Shown here: piece after piece, positions 10,409 through 20,844 of the stretch | How positions within the stretch are numbered: the stretch's first letter is position 1 | Layout: every line of letters begins with the position of its first letter | NCBI RefSeq assembly: GCF_035046505.1 | Contig: NC_089826.1 | Coordinates: forward strand, 11,018,254 to 11,082,253 | Direction of reading: 5' to 3' | DNA length: 64,000 nucleotides | Source of the DNA: Tiliqua scincoides | Lineage: Eukaryota; Chordata; Lepidosauria; Squamata; Scincidae | Made by a program: the position numbers and the translations under genes | Notes under the pieces: generated by a model | Told to the model about the DNA's origin: nothing | Database searches by the model: none | What the model saw: the letters and a program-made list of their open reading frames with translations, nothing else

Positions 10409-10429
10409 TGCCTCCCAAGTTGAGGATAA

Positions 10430-10673
10430 CAGTAAGGCAACCATTTTCAACTACTGTGCCATGGCACACTAGTGTGCCACGAGTGGTCCACAGGTGTGCC
10501 CCAGGAATTTGGGGGAAGATCATTTATTAGTAGGGCCAATGGGGATGTGAGCCCGCCACTGGCAGCATGGTGTGCCTTGTCAATTGTCAAAAACCTGATG
10601 GTGTGCCTTGACAATTTTAGTGCCTTGTCAGTGTGGCAAGGGATGAAAAAGGTTGAAAATCACTGCAGTAAGG
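10430..10673. mobile_element. hAT MITE with perfect 8-bp duplication
   Basis: The element is 10,438-10,665 (228 bp), from 'caaccattttcaac' to 'ggttgaaaatcactg', inverted ends. 'cagtaagg' is found on both sides (10,430-10,437 and 10,666-10,673). The interior has repeated 'gtgtgcc' motifs. No coding capacity. Confidence 0.88.
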
Positions 10674-11944
10674 GCTTGGGAGGACGGGGTTGTAGCACAA
10701 AGGCAGTGAACCCAAGGTGGTATCAGGTTGCATTGTGGGTTGTGCTACCCCTGCACCCAGCTCCTATACAAACACAATACTTTTTATGAAAACAGTCCAT
10801 TTGAGAATAATCGTGTGGCGTTTAGCCAAGTGACTAGAACATGAGTGAGTGTGTGAACCAGCCCAATACTTGGAAAGCAGGGGAGACCATAGTTTTTAGC
10901 TCCTGCTCGCCTGCAAGCCTAGTATTCAGTTTATAAAGTGTGATTTACATGTCCCCAAAACTGTGCAATAGAGATTGTTTAGTGCCTGTTGGTCTTCAGT
11001 TGGGTCACAGTTTGAGCTGGGGAAGGGTCATCTACCAGCGGCACTACCACTGTACCAAATATATATGGTAACAAAATTAAATGCATAATGTATTTTGGAC
11101 CACATCTGGGTCCCCCAATTCTTTAAAAAAATAAGAGGAGCAAGGAAGATACGTCAAATCCAGCTTCCTGCTTTCCGCATTGGCTAACCTGATGATTCTA
11201 AGAAGCCTACCAACAGGACAATTGCAAATAATAAATCCTTCTACGCTTTTAATTTGAGAAGATTCTGAGAAACCTGAATCGGCTTCTGCGGCGCTCAGCT
11301 CTCTTGCAGGTTCATAGTGCTTGCTGCTTTTCTGAGTCATAAGGGACAGCCAGTTCTCTGGAATGGGAATCCTATTTGAATGTCAGGTTAGTATCTCTCT
11401 GGCTGTTTGACTTCATCTGCATTCGTGTGTGTATGTGTGTTTTTTTAAAGTAAGAGAGAGAAATAAGTGTATACTCATTTGACCACGGCAGCATTGATGC
11501 ACTGAAATTGCCTTCTCACTCCCCCCCTCCCAAAAATCCGGTCAGGAAAAAGAGAAGGGGGGGAGTTAGTTATAAAAAGGTCAAACACATAACTTTGCAG
11601 TTTTCAGCCGTCTCTATCCTTTTCTTTTGCAATTCTTCTCTCTGATTAAACTCCCAGATAAGTCTCGGCACAGTTTCCTGGCCCTTCACATTGAATGATT
11701 TTATGCATCACTTGCTCCTGGCATGGCTCAGAGCCCTGCCATCTCTACTGCTGCCGGCGGTCTTGTGTTTCAGTGGCTGACATCCACCAGCATTCCCCTC
11801 TGAGTTCTGGGGAAGGGAGAAAAGGGAAGCATGCCGAATGTGGCAGGGTGTGCACTTGCAACCCCGGCGGGGATTGCATGATACAAGAGCAGAACAGCCA
11901 GAGATTCATCTGGTGCATTCCAAACAACATTTGAATTTGCACCT
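10674..11944. other. No recognised gene or repeat
   Basis: No family-like coding frame or mobile element seen. The segment 11,155-11,345 is repeat-free and could be conserved noncoding DNA, but nothing in it decides this. Confidence 0.4.
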
Positions 11945-12290
11945 CTTGTATTTATGATTTATAAATGGATTTTGTGCCACTGTTTGGACACCTTTTGGAC
12001 CCCAAAGTGGCTCTCAAAAAGCAATCAAAATCAATGTAATACAATAAAAACCACAAATGAAAGCAATCAGTTAAAAACATTGAGAATGGTGGAAGCAGAA
12101 ATTGAAGGGAGGGTGTGTAACAAACCAGGCAACCTCCTGAGAATGCCTGGCAGAACGATTATTGACTAGGTATCAAAAACTGTGAGTGCAAGAGCAAAGC
12201 AAGCAACAAGGGGTAGGGAATTACACAGCATGGGGGCTATGACCAAAAAGGCCCCGTTGAATTTCCCCACCAAATAGAAGGTTGGGGGAT
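11945..12290 (-). repeat. Old LINE-like fragment
   Basis: The pattern 'tttataaatggattttgtgcc' (near 11,957-11,977), 'gtggctctcaaaaagcaatc' and 'caatgtaatacaataaaaac' resembles the reverse of a 'gcggtatataaat' tail plus adjacent 3' UTR seen in reptile L2-like elements. The later 'aaaaaggccccgttgaattt' also fits LINE-derived text. Strongly decayed; family uncertain. Confidence 0.35.
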
Positions 12291-12439
12291 GTGCAGCAGG
12301 ACTTCAACTGCCAAATGAGATGGATGGACAAATACCTTTGGCTTCCTGGTTGGTTGACTTCCCTGGCTCATCCTCCTCCAGCATCAAGAAACTTGCTAGC
12401 TTCAGTGGTGTAGCTACAGCGGTGTGTTCTGACATTTTG

Positions 12440-12620
12440 AGAGTGGTACTTAACACATGAAACTGCCTTATTCCGAGTCTGACCTCTGTTGCACCTGAGT
12501 CAGTATTGTTGACAATGACTCTCCAACGTTTCGGACGGGAATTTCTCTCGGCCCTACCTGAAGATAGAACCGGGTGCTTGGCTACTGACTGTTCCATACC
12601 GGCAAACATACCCAATACAG
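12440..12620 (-). mobile_element. Decayed tRNA-derived SINE with LINE-like tail
   Basis: Minus strand shows a degraded tRNA-like head ('ccaagcacccggttctatct' side), 'agggccgagagaaattcc', then 'gacaatactgactcagg' and 'cggaataaggcagtttcatg', the usual end of a common squamate SINE. A related copy lies at 19,665-19,795. Both promoter boxes are worn. Confidence 0.5.
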
Positions 12621-12679
12621 CAAAAGATCAAAATCTGTGTCAGAATGTGGTATCAGCAATAAGCATCCTTGTTGCCCAG

Positions 12680-13008
12680 CAGAGGTGACACTAGGGTTCA
12701 CGTCACCTGGCATGTGAGCTCATTGCATCACCCCCATGATAGACCTCCTCCCGTATTATACAATACAGAATAAATTACTATATCATACACACAGTCTAAA
12801 TACAGTGACATCACTAGGGTTGGTGATCACCCCCGTTAACTTTATTTGTTTGTTTTAATATGTAGCACTACAGGTCACTCCAAAAATCAGTAACCAACGA
12901 AAAACAGGAGGTCCGGCTCAGTTGGTAGAGCTGCCGCCTTGTATGCCTTGGATTAAAGTCTGAGGAGAAATCCGATGACCAGAGAAAGGCGGTATATAAA
13001 TACCTGTA

Positions 13009-13039
<31 letters not shown>

Positions 13040-13471
13040 AACCAGTGGCCAACTTGCTGACCCTCACACAACTGAATAAGAGTTTTAGTATTAGCTCTGA
13101 TACATAGAAATGAGAGCTGACTTATACTAACACCTTATTGGTTCCCTACTGTGTCATAATCACACCTGATTTGCTCTCAGAACAATTAGTCTCATTGGTC
13201 ATTTCTGATTTAGCAAAATCCACTCTTTGTTACATAAGGCACTTGTGTTTTCCTTTCCTGTTTATTTCACTATAACTGTTGATAGAATATAGATATTTCA
13301 ACACGGTTTATTTCATTGCATTCTGAATGAAATTACACATCGGATGATATATAACATGATGGTATTTTCTGAAAATACCAAGATTTTGGCCAGTACTGGT
13401 GGTGTCACCCCTGCAGATGTCACCCTCTAGGGTGGTCTGCACCCCCCCCAATATCTCCTAGTGATACCACG
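12680..13471 (+). mobile_element. hAT element (CAGTGGCRTCACTAGGG family) with nested SINE
   Basis: A partial left end ('agaggtgacactagggtt') lies at 12,681 and a second ('cagtgacatcactagggtt') at 12,803. The right end 'ctcctagtgataccac' lies at 13,455-13,470. The shared interior 'gttgatagaatatagatatt' and 'tgataccac' ties it to 20,845-21,196. A short tRNA-derived SINE (12,905-13,040) is inserted. The two left ends suggest one copy next to or inside another; no target duplication could be read. Confidence 0.65.
12905..13040 (+). mobile_element. Short tRNA-derived SINE, internally deleted
   Basis: The head 'ggctcagttggtagagctgc' is a tRNA-like A-box region. It passes directly to 'attaaagtctgaggagaaat', 'gaaaggcggtatataaatac' and an (AAAT)n end. 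The ~500-bp relative at 16,112-16,613 contains about 350 extra bases between these parts, so this copy is a deletion form. Confidence 0.75.
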
Positions 13472-13487
13472 GTTGCCTGGATGCCTG

Positions 13488-13489
<2 letters not shown>

Positions 13490-13549
<60 letters not shown>
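13490..13549. repeat. (CT)n microsatellite
   Basis: Thirty uninterrupted CT units just after the right end of the hAT element. It creates spurious SLSLSL and RERERE reading frames. Confidence 0.97.
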
Positions 13550-13552
<3 letters not shown>

Positions 13553-14105
13553 GACCCACTGCTTACTGTTCCTCACTGTTGCCATCCATTTACTTATTTC
13601 ACCATTTACTTTATCTGGACAATTTGTCCTAAGTACCCACAGCCTGGAGTGCACCCTGCACATCCCAGTTTTCAAAGAAAATTACAGAAATCTTTTGCAG
13701 TCTGTTTTTTTTTTTTTTCCAGTTGAGCTGAATAAAGCTTTACAACAAAGAAAGATCTTTCTCATAGGCTGTAACATTGAAAAATCACCAGTGTGCACTC
13801 CAATATTGTTGAAATTAGGCAGGAAAACAGAGATTTTTGTCTCCATCCAGTGAAAATATTTACTGAGGAAGAAAATGTTACCCTGGCGAGACTGACAACA
13901 ACTTAACACATGCAAGAAATGCTCATGAGACCATTGACTGCCACATCAAACTGGTGTCATTAAAGCTTCCGTCATGCTATTTAAGAAGATTTGAACAGGA
14001 TCTTCACAGTTACATCTAAATTTTGTACTTTGATTTTCAGTGGCTGACAACCAGGTGCATGTGAGGAGCTTGGGTGCTGGAAACTGGTCAAGAAGAGCTG
14101 CTCTC
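13550..14105. other. No recognised gene or repeat
   Basis: Non-repetitive sequence with a T-run at about 13,706-13,719. Nothing assignable. Confidence 0.4.
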
Positions 14106-14277
14106 AGTTGCCTGGATCTCCCTATACTGAACACTATCTCCTGATCTTGTCTGATCTCGGAAGCTAAGCAGAGTCAGGCCTGGTTAGTACTTGGATGGGA
14201 GACTGCCTGGGAATACTGGGTGCTGTAGGCTTATACCATAGTCTTTTGAGACTGAAGATTGCCAACAAGTTGCCTGG
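14106..14277 (+). mobile_element. 5S rRNA-headed SINE, head variant B, with 10-bp duplication
   Basis: The body is 14,116-14,267: variant B head ('atctccctatactgaacac'), full 5S core and shared tail. 'agttgcctgg' is repeated at 14,106-14,115 and 14,268-14,277. The tail loop reads TTTG instead of TTCG, a CpG decay change. This isolated copy shows that variant B is a real subfamily and not an artefact of the trimer at 5.6 kb. Confidence 0.92.
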
Positions 14278-14514
14278 GCTGGCACCTGCCCCTGCTGACC
14301 GATTCCATCAGGAAAAATGAAGGAAGGTCTGATGCCCTCAAAAGGAGAAAAGGCATGGGGGAAAAGCAAGAATACCATATAGGCCCCTCCCCTCTTGTGC
14401 TCTTCCCAGAACATGAGTCCTTGGTCATACAGTGAGAGAAACGAACATGTTGCTCACTCACTGGAGTCCAGCGGATTGACAAAGGGCAGGAGACATTTGG
14501 TCAGCTAGAATGGT

Positions 14515-14667
14515 TGGTTGGCAACCTTCAGTCTCGAAAGACTATGGTATAAGCCTACAGCACCCGGTATTCCCAGGTGTTCTCCCATCCAAGTACTAAC
14601 CAGGCCTGACCCTGCTTAGCTTCCGAGATCAGACAAGATCAGGCATGTGCAGGGTAACAGTTGCTGC
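14515..14667 (-). mobile_element. 5S rRNA-headed SINE
   Basis: Full-length minus-strand copy: variant A head ('gcagcaactgttaccctgca' complement near 14,648-14,667), 5S core, and shared tail beginning at 14,515. The tail hairpin is intact. No clear target duplication. Confidence 0.9.
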
Positions 14668-16111
14668 AGTTCTTGTTTACCTGTGATCATACTATGGCAA
14701 CTGAACCTTCCTCCTGCAGTACTCAGCAGTAATGACACCTCTTGGCACCACTGATTGACATAGCTGCTAATCATTAGTATTCCCAGGCCTCTGGGATTCG
14801 TTACCCACTTGGTTAACAAATATTTCCGTTCGTCTGTTCGGACTCTTGCCAGTCAACTTTAGTGAATGTCCAGTGTTGTGTGAGAGGGAATCAGTTCCAT
14901 GCATAAATTTATGTGTCTGAGGCCCTAATCCAATCCTGCTGCTGCATTGCCAGAACATGTTGTAGACTACCTGGGTCTACTTGGACTTGTCCAAATTGTC
15001 CATTGGGGTTGTGAAGGCTTGCCCCAGGGCAATGGAACAAATGTTCCTTTATCTCAGGGAGGTCTTCAGGACCTGAAACTCTCCTATGGGATGCATCATA
15101 CTGCTCAATCTACTGTACGTTTCATGATATTGTTTTTCAGATGCGGCGACCAGGACTGGACACAACACTCCAGATGTGGCCTTACCATTGATTTGTACAC
15201 TGTCATAATAATAATATTAGGCATTTTATTCTCAATCCCCTTCAATCTGAGCATGGAATTGGCCTTCTTCACAGCTGCTGCCCACTGAGGGTCCAATCCT
15301 ATCCAATTTTCCAGTGCCAGTGCAGCTCTGCCAATGGGGCATGCACTGCATCCTGTGGTGAGGAGGCAGTCACAGAGGCCTCCTCAAGGTATGGGAACAT
15401 TTGTTCCCTTACCTTACATAAGAACATAAGAACAGCCCCACTGGATCAGGCCATAGGCCCATCTAGTCCAGCTTCCTGTATCTCACAGCGGCCCACCAAA
15501 TGCCCCAGGGAGCACACCAGATAACAAGAGACCTCATCCTGGCGCCCTCCCTTGCATCTGGCATTCTGACATAGCCCATTTCTAAAATCAGGAGGTTGCG
15601 CATACACATCATGGCTTGTAACCCCGTAATGGATTTTTCTTCCAGAAACTTGTCCAATCCCCTTTTAAAGGCATCCAGGGCAGATGCCGTCACCACATCC
15701 TGTGGCAAGGAGTTCCACAGACCGACCACACGCTGAGTAAAGAAATATTTTCTTCTGTCTGTCCTAACCCTCCCAACACTCAATTTTAGTGGATGTCCCC
15801 TGGTTCTGGTGTTATGTGAGAGTGTAAAGAGCATCTCTCTATCCACTTTTTCCTTTCCATGCATAATTTTGTATGTCTCAATCATGTCCCCCCTCAAGCG
15901 TCTCTTTTCTAGGCTGAAGAGGCCCAAACGCCGTAGCCTTGCCTCATAAGGAAGGTGCCCCAGCCCCGTAATCGTCTTAGTCGCTCTCTTTTGCACCTTT
16001 TCCATTTCCTCTATGTCCTTTTTGAGATGTGGCAACCAGAACTGGACACAATACTCCAATACTTACCATCGATTTGTACAACAGCATTATAATATTAACC
16101 GTTTTGTTCTC

Positions 16112-16174
<63 letters not shown>
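16112..16174. repeat. (AAT)n microsatellite at a SINE 3' end
   Basis: About 21 AAT units form the tail of the minus-strand SINE at 16,112-16,613. It is the expanded terminal repeat of the SINE. Confidence 0.95.
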
Positions 16175-16176
<2 letters not shown>

Positions 16177-16613
16177 ATGTATTTATATACCACCTTTCTT
16201 GGTCGTCAGATTTCTCCTCAGACTTTATTCAAGGCGGTTTACGTGGGCAGGCTGGTCTAAATCCCCGTAGGAATTTTTTACAATCAAAGAAAGGTTCTAT
16301 CTTTCAAGAATCACAACATTTCAGATGGATCTTTTTGATCTGAAAAAGATCAAAAACATCTTGGCCTCCGATTTCTGATATCACATTCTGGCCTCCTATT
16401 TCCTCCCACATAAGCTGACAAGCAGCTCCTTCATCTCTCATGGAGGGCAGCCAAGACGCTTCTTCGCTCACACCAAAGAGCAGGTGGAATAACTCAGCTC
16501 AGCTTGTCAGCTGCTTCAAGGTCTCACCATTCACGGTGCCGGTGACCTCGAACTGGCGACCTGTGGATGTTATCTGTAGTCAAACAGAGGCTCTACCCTC
16601 TAGAACAGCCCAA
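16112..16613 (-). mobile_element. Long (~500 bp) tRNA-derived SINE inside CR1-B
   Basis: Read on the minus strand it starts 'ttctagagggtagagcctct' (A box) and has 'cgccagttcgaggtcaccgg' (B box), a ~350-bp unique body, then 'ttgaataaagtctgaggag' and 'aaaggtggtatataaatac' with an (ATT)n tail. It interrupts CR1-B between 'IRKGI' and 'ENK'-type codons, as comparison with the CR1 at 24,649 shows. The tail resembles those of RTE- or L2-mobilised reptile SINEs; the partner is not certain. Confidence 0.85.
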
Positions 16614-17518
16614 TACCTTTTCTAATGATCCCAAGCATAGAATTGGCCTTCTTTACTGCCTCTGCACATTGGGTCGACATTTTCATCAACTTGTCCACCA
16701 CCACACCAAGATTTCTCTCCTGATCTGTCACAGACAGCTCAGAACCCATCAGCTTATATGAGAAGTTTTGATTTTTTGCCCCAATATGCATGACTTTACA
16801 CTTACTGACATTGAAAGGCATCTGCCATTTTGCTGCCCATTCTGCCAGTTTGGGGAGATCCTTCTGGAGGTCCTCACAATCACTTCTGGCCTTCACCACT
16901 AAGAAAAGTTTGGTGTCATCTACAAACCTAGCCACCTCACTGCTCAACCCTGTCTCCTGGTCATTTATGAAGAAGTTGAAGAGCACCGGTCCCAGGACAG
17001 ATCCTTGGGGCACACCGCTTGTCACCTCTCTCCATTGTGAAAATTGCCCATTGACACCCACTCTCTGCTTCCTGATCTTCAACCTGGTCTCAATCCAGGA
17101 GAGGACCTGCCCTCTAATTCCCTGACTGTGGAGTTTTTTCAGTAGCCTTTGGTGAGGGACCATGTCGAACACCTTCTGAAAGTCCAGATATATAATGTCC
17201 ACGGGTTCTCCTTTTGACCTTTTCAAAGAATTCTGAAAGGTTTGTGAGGCAAGACTTACCCTTACAGAAGCCATGCTGATTCTCCCTCAGAAAGGCCTGT
17301 TCGTCTATGTGTTTTGAGATCCTATCTTTGATGAGGCATTCCACCATCTTACCCGGTATAGATGTTAGGCTGACCGGCCTATAGTTTCCCGGCTCCCCCC
17401 TCTTTCCCTTTTTAAAGATTGGTATGGCATTTGCTATCCTCCAATCCTCTGGCACCATGGCCGTTTTGAGGGACAAGTTGCATATTTTAGTCAAGAGATC
17501 AGCAACTTCATTCTTCAA
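16600..17518 (-). pseudogene. CR1-B reverse transcriptase remnant
   Basis: Two overlapping minus-strand frames cover the RT. The first (17,114-17,518) has ANAIPIFKKGKRGEPGNYRP and VSLTSIPGKMVE, RT block 1. The second (16,600-17,274) has VDIIYLDFQKVFDMVPHQRL (catalytic D block), TSGVPQGSVLGPVLFN, and FVDDTKLF, the YADD-type active site with V in place of the usual A. A frameshift separates the two frames and the N-terminal endonuclease is missing, so no active enzyme is made. Confidence 0.9.
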
Positions 17519-17705
17519 TTCCTTAAAGAATTAAATACCTTGAATACCTTGAATACCTTGGGGCTGCATTGCAGCTGCACTGGTGCTAGAAAGTTGGATA
17601 GGATTGGGCCCTGAGTCGACACTTTCATCATGCTGTCCAGTGGCACCCGGAGATCTCTCTCCTTCTCTGGCACAGACAGCTCAGAACCTTGGGATGTGCT
17701 TTCTG

Positions 17706-18796
17706 TAAAGAAAAAAAAAATAAACAGTTGATCAAGGAAACTTTTTAACTTAAGTTTTGAAACCAAAGGAGAAGAAAGAAATCTTGTTAATGATCACTTT
17801 CCCATTCAAAGTAGGGAAAATAACTACCAGAAAATAATATTTTTGCTCATCGATCAAGGTAAACAGTTTCCCAGGGAGAAGCCAGTGGCAGTAAGGGGTT
17901 TTACACAGACAGCCTTTTGTGGTTTTATGGATGCTCATCTATCAACTGTCAGGTTCTTTCAAAGGAACCCTGGTCATAATGTTTTCCCTCTGTACCTTTC
18001 CCATCGTGGTGGCTGAAGTTTGCCTGAGTAACCATCCGTCTTCCTGTTTGCATAGCCAAGGCACTTACAATGAGCTGGGCTGGACCATTGCTACTGCAGC
18101 TGTATAACAGTTGGAATTTGCCATGAGGATGGGGGAGGCACAAGCGTGTAACATTTGAGCAGGCTTTGATGCAGTTGGATGTTCTCATTGGAGGCTCTTC
18201 ACCTCGGGACACAAAATGCATTTGAAAACCAAATGAATCCACTTCCTTCTGAGTAACTCTTCTGAAATAAATAGAATGATCTGGGGAGAAGCAGATTGGA
18301 GCTTGCAGACTTAGGACAGTTCTATATGCACTACCTGTCTGTTTGTATACTCATGATAATCCAATGTACTGCCAATGATGTTTCTGATCAAAAGCTTCAA
18401 GAAATCACACTTTTAAGGCATGCTATGATGTCCTGATGCCATCCCACAGTGCACTTCAGCACATTCCTGTTTCCAGCCTGCCTATTTCACAGGAGTTAAA
18501 AAAAAAAAAAAAAGCTGAGAACATGTTAATTTAATTTTGAAATACATTGCATAATGTGGAATTAATAGTCTAATGGTTTAATTAATCATTTATTTTGGAA
18601 ATGCATTTTTAAAAATATTGTGATCATCTGATGTGATGAAGCTGCTTTTAAAGGGCATCTCTAATTTTGTAAGGAGTCTTTCAGTGGAGAACATTATTGT
18701 CACTGTTCTCACCATCCCAAGAACATAGGGCCATTTTCAAGCCCAGCAATTCCTCTGAATGTCATGTATCACATTCTCACCATCCCTGATTCTGAA
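17706..18796. other. No gene; AT-rich candidate conserved patch 18,525-18,680
   Basis: Non-repetitive. An A-run lies at 18,499-18,513. The patch 18,525-18,680 ('taatggtttaattaatcat', 'gatcatctgatgtgatg') has the look of a conserved noncoding element; not testable here. Confidence 0.25.
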
Positions 18797-18944
18797 TATC
18801 TAAAGATGGTTGGTTTGATCTTGGAAGCTAAGCAGGGTCAAGCCTGGTTAGTTCTTGGATGGGAGACCTCCTGGGAATACCGGGTGCAGTCGGCTTATAC
18901 CATAGTCTTTCGAGACTGAAGGTTGCCAACCGTATCTAAAGATG
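18797..18944 (+). mobile_element. 5S rRNA-headed SINE, truncated, with perfect 12-bp duplication
   Basis: The body is 18,809-18,932: starts within the 5S part at 'gatcttggaagctaagcag', then core and shared tail with intact hairpin. 'tatctaaagatg' occurs at 18,797-18,808 and 18,933-18,944. The truncated head with a clean duplication shows that incomplete reverse transcripts integrate, as expected for target-primed reverse transcription. Confidence 0.94.
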
Positions 18945-18963
18945 CTTGGACCTCACTGATTCA

Positions 18964-19405
18964 CAGCCCAATCCTATTGGTGATTAGGCTGTTGTGTGAA
19001 GCCTTTTGCAACAGTGGATCATCAGCTACCTGCCAGGTAAGGCAGCGCTGGGGGTAGGGAGGGGGCAAAACGGGGCAGGAGGAGGGAGAAAAGGGGCAGG
19101 AAGGGGGAAGAATGAGGGCAGGGAAGCTTCAGAAGGGGTGGATCCAATGGCTGTGGTGCATTCTGGATCCCATTCCCCTTTTTTGTAGCCTCCCAATCAC
19201 CTTTCTCTCCTCGGACTTGTGCCAGCAAAATTGCAGGCACAGGTTCAAGGAGACGCATTGAGGAGCGGAAGGCCTACAGAGGTGAAAGGGGATTTAAATC
19301 CCCTAACCCTAACCCAATTAATTCCCCCCTCCACTGAAAACAGCACACCCATTATTGGTGCCAATGCACCAGTGGGGGGGGGGGGGAGGATAGGATAGGA
19401 CTGTC
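18964..19405. mobile_element. Short inverted-repeat element with 'cccaatcctat' ends
   Basis: Begins 'cagcccaatcctattggtg' and ends 'aggataggataggactgtc'. The interior is purine-rich (19,050-19,135). Ends match those of family 2 but the interior differs, so it may be a separate subfamily. A G-run lies at about 19,374-19,386. Confidence 0.45.
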
Positions 19406-20436
19406 ACTCATCCTGCTAAAACCAGCAGGATAACTTCCAAAACTGATAGAAAGTTGCAATTTGGTGCATGTGTAAAGCAGCATATCTTGATTGCAAGAGA
19501 AGTTTGGAAGTGGGATGCTTTTTAACCTCAGTCATTGCATCACTATTCAGTTCATGAAATTGATCTCATAGCAGTGAGGAAGTTAAATGCACTTAACACA
19601 AAAACAAGCCAAGGCACAATTTAAGCTGCTTTCCTCTGAGTCCAACCAAGTTCCATACAGCTTGGTTTTGTCTATATTGACCGGAAGTGGCTCTCCAGAA
19701 TCTCTGCTGCAGGTTTTCCCGATCCTACCCGGAGATACCAGGGACTGAAAAAGAGACCTTCCGTGTGAAAAGTATCTGAGCTATGGCCCCATCCCACAAA
19801 TGACATGAAATATTGACCTGCTGAATCCCATCTCTACCCATTGGAAGCCACCCATTGCAAGCTAACCATTGGAAGTAAAATTGAGGGAGTCACAAAAATA
19901 AAAGCTATTCATGCAAACCACACATGTATAAAACTCTCTTCCCCTCTCCCACTGTTCTTTAAGGCTACAGTCCTATCCACACTTTCCTGGAAGTAAGCCT
20001 CACTGACTATAATGAATAGCATTGGGCTCTAATCTTTGAATTGTGAGAGATTTCTAGTAGCAGCCAGGAACATGCATTAGATGACAGAATATAAGCTGTA
20101 TTTACTATATGCAGTGATTCCAATTCAAAAGTCAAAAATTGTACTACTAGGCACAAAATCAATCCACTTGAAAAACTCAGTTTCCATTTTTTAAAAACAC
20201 AAATAAACAAACCCAACTTTCCAGTCCTTACACTTGCATAGATATACTTGAACTTGTCTGGGCAATGCTTGGCAACATCTCAGGAGTGAGAGATGTGGCT
20301 GAATAAGATTTCCGGGGGGTCAGTGGACAGAGCTTTCATGCTTTTTATAGCTCCTTTCCACACCCCCACCCCACCCCCATGGTCAGTAGAAGTCCAGTGA
20401 CACAAGATAGCAACAAATGCAGAATATATTATGCAG

Positions 20437-20438
<2 letters not shown>
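19406..20438. other. No gene; contains the SINE at 19,665 and a motif repeat near 19,963
   Basis: Besides the listed SINE, 19,963-20,035 ('cagtcctatccacactttcc', 'ggaagtaagcctcactgac') is a copy of the ~85-bp inverted-ended repeat seen at 10,319. Nothing else recognised. Confidence 0.4.
19665..19795 (-). mobile_element. Decayed tRNA-derived SINE
   Basis: The minus strand gives 'ggggccatagctcagat' (A-box side), 'cttttcacacggaaggtctc', 'tccctggtatctccgggta' (worn B box and after). This is the common squamate SINE with a 'gccatagctcagtggtagag' head. The downstream tail is not clear. Confidence 0.6.

Positions 20439-20484
<46 letters not shown>
20439..20484. repeat. (GA)n microsatellite
   Basis: About 23 GA units without interruption. 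Confidence 0.97.
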
Positions 20485-20486
<2 letters not shown>

Positions 20487-20844
20487 AGAAGCTGTATATT
20501 TCAACTTTTCTTATAGCAGAATTTAAGTTGAAGGGGAGAAGACAAATACCTGTAACTGTATGGAAAAATTGCCCAGCGCTATAAAGCTGACTGCAATGAG
20601 CTGAATGAATAACAAGAAGCACAAGGTAAGTCCAATTCCATTCATATATTCAATCATAAAGCCACGCAAAGCCAAATATAGCATGATATATCAACAGCAG
20701 AAAAATCAAGGCAATTCGGTTCATGAATGTAATTCATTGCCTCATTCAAAACAGATTCAATAGCCCAGAGTAGACATCAAATTCCTGGCCAAGCCAACTG
20801 TGATGTTTGGATTGGGCAGGAGTGATGTGTCTAGCCAATCTGAG

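Larger units (their letters stand above)
15418..17535 (-). mobile_element. Younger CR1-like LINE (CR1-B) with readable reverse transcriptase
   Basis: The 3' end is at 15,418 ('gttcttatgttcttatg' on the minus strand). Going upstream the minus strand gives the C-terminal domain (15,463-16,059: PHLKKDIEEMEKVQKRATK, RLRRLGLFSLEKRRLRGD, FFTQRVVGLWNSLPQDVV), a tRNA-derived SINE insertion (16,112-16,613), and the reverse transcriptase (16,600-17,518). The 5' part with the endonuclease is absent, as usual for 5'-truncated CR1. It sits inside the family 2 element at 15,291-17,612. Confidence 0.92.
15291..17612. mobile_element. Short inverted-repeat element (family 2), split by a CR1
   Basis: The left piece 15,291-15,416 starts 'ggtccaatcctatccaattt' and carries 'aggcctcctcaaggtat'. 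The right piece 17,556-17,612 reads 'ggggctgcattgcagctgca' and ends 'gttggataggattgggcc'. The outer ends are inverted complements. 'ctgag' directly flanks both ends (15,286-15,290 and 17,613-17,617), and the related CR1 at 16,640-16,685 shows the empty site ('cacattgggtcgac'), so a 5-bp duplication is plausible. Confidence 0.78.
14770..17705 (-). mobile_element. Old CR1-like LINE (CR1-A), split by nested insertions
   Basis: Minus-strand pieces at 14,770-14,925 (C-terminal domain: SLSHNTGHSLKL, FVNQVGNES), 15,135-15,290 (AAVKKANSMLRLKGIENK, YKSMVRPHLECC) and 17,613-17,705 (SELSVPEKERDLRVPLDS) are consecutive parts of one CR1 protein. The gap 14,926-15,134 contains short inverted-repeat element material. 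The gap 15,291-17,612 holds family 2 element pieces around a younger CR1. The copy is 5' truncated and dead. It is the oldest layer of a four-layer nest. Confidence 0.82.

Noticed and set aside
13427-13853. SLSLSL / RERERE proteins
   Set aside because: They are translations of the (CT)n tract; the same applies to the GA/CT tracts at 20.4, 21.5, 42.5 and 56.7 kb.
16013-16270. Poly-asparagine or poly-isoleucine protein
   Set aside because: Translation of the (AAT)n tail of a minus-strand SINE.
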